A stretch of DNA of 64,000 nucleotides, taken from the NCBI GenBank assembly GCA_037389465.1, contig JAZARR010000088.1, positions 1,364,001 to 1,428,000 on the forward strand, written 5' to 3'. The DNA comes from Baylisascaris procyonis (Eukaryota > Nematoda > Chromadorea > Rhabditida > Ascarididae). Made by a program: the position numbers and the translations under genes. The notes under the pieces are model-generated. The model saw nothing but the letters and a program-made list of their open reading frames with translations, searched no databases and was not told the DNA's origin. Shown in pieces: positions 63,125-64,000 of the stretch (position 1 is the stretch's first letter; each line of letters starts with the position of its first letter).

Positions 63125-64000
63125 GTCGACTTCTTCCGCTAAACGCTGACCGATCGGAACCCAACGCCGGCGTTAGACTTTTCCTTCCGTAGTCCTCCAG
63201 AAAATTCCACTCGGAATCTCGGCGTCACATCGACTCCTCCACAGCGCTGCAAACAAGTTAACGGCATCATACTACTACGGTCCTGCCGTTACGCGCTCTC
63301 CCTTATAGTCATGAGCGTGTACAAGTCAGTTTACAACCACTATTCCTCCCCCCCCCCTGCACTTGTTTCTACTCCCCCATTACATTGCTACATCATCACT
63401 CTGTAAACGGCGTCTAGCAAAGGTGCCCAGTATCACCAAAAAGAACTACTGAACCCAAGGGGAACTCTCGTCTTTCCTACTTGAAAATGCTGATCGAACG
63501 AGAGGGGGATGAGCGAAGCTGTCCCCACTCATACCAGGTGCTGTTCCCGCCGCTGAACAGCACAATTGAATCAACCCAAAATAACTGGTAGGAATGGGGA
63601 ACACCTTCGCAAAGGTCTCAAAATGGAGGACAAATACGCATTACAGCTACATATTCTCTACACCCCGCTGCAAATCCTTGAACTACTAATAATAAAAAGC
63701 GCGTTGCAGTACTCGGCCCAACGTTCCTTCGATAAAAGAAACGGCAGTGACATTGGCCACTTCCCACTGTCCCTTCACACTCTTGCCTACAGTATTTATC
63801 ATACAACACCCTACTTTGAAAGCCTTTGTGCCCTCGCTTCCCGTTCTGTTTTATTTTAATTTGAATTTATTTACTGTGCATCCTACCATCCCTAATAATA
63901 ATGATCTATCTTTTATTTTGCACTACAACTTGTTCACATGACTCCATTAACATATTCATGAGAGCGCTATGAAAGATTTGGTTGGCTAGATAGGTCAGCT
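63125..64000. other. Right end of window
   Basis: Open frames exist on both strands (63566-63859 plus, 63618-63809 minus, the latter Cys-rich) without splice or homology support. A C-run lies at 63348-63358. I cannot assign a gene. Confidence 0.35.

Noticed and set aside
1..64000. CRISPR arrays, rRNA genes, bacterial operons or an intact transposase
   Set aside because: I saw no regularly spaced repeats, no rRNA-like sequence and no complete transposase or reverse transcriptase frame.

Overview
The window looks like a nuclear contig from a parasitic nematode, most likely a clade V strongylid such as a hookworm or trichostrongyle. The pointers are genes split into many small exons with GT/AG introns and U-rich TTTCAG-type acceptors, AT-rich intergenic DNA with TA microsatellites and long homopolymers, and animal-specific gene families. 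No bacterial operon, rRNA or CRISPR structure is visible. The species call is inference.

Four genes can be reconstructed exon by exon with every splice phase agreeing, all on the minus strand. (1) 3.2-7.4 kb: a secreted four-EF-hand protein of 208 aa in five exons. (2) 22.3-24.2 kb: its paralogue of 207 aa, whose four downstream exons have exactly the same lengths (123, 101, 148 and 137 nt). (3) 38.5-40.2 kb: a homologue of ABITRAM/FAM206A, 159 aa in two exons. (4) 42.4-50.8 kb: an orthologue of ANKRD13C, 438 aa in eleven exons, with N-terminal ankyrin repeats, a GPCR-chaperone domain and the family's RFPDL C-terminus.

Decayed or doubtful pieces lie between them: a degraded third EF-hand copy near 15.6-16.1 kb, an ORF next to it with a ShKT-like cysteine pattern, a frameshifted pseudogene with its own AATAAA at 33.4 kb, a small two-exon candidate gene at 36.5-36.9 kb, and a broken duplicate of part of the ABITRAM second exon at 37.8 kb. 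A terminal exon of a plus-strand gene entering from the left may lie at 0.6-0.8 kb. From 51 to 63 kb there are several minus-strand candidate exons with good splice sites that I could not join into a recognisable protein.

The most unusual non-coding signal is at 61.1-61.9 kb. Three strong hairpins there share TTTAAA-centred stems around a GCGGC-type loop, while their stem bases differ in a paired, compensatory way. Other structure includes a 15-bp palindrome with a third direct copy at 2.8 kb, a 263-bp interval bounded by 15-bp inverted repeats at 26.8-27.1 kb, and two tRNA-like sequences (41.5 kb and 51.2 kb). The recognised genes do not form one pathway. The coherent local story is a small, expanding and partly decaying EF-hand family at one end and two conserved single-copy housekeeping-type genes at the other.
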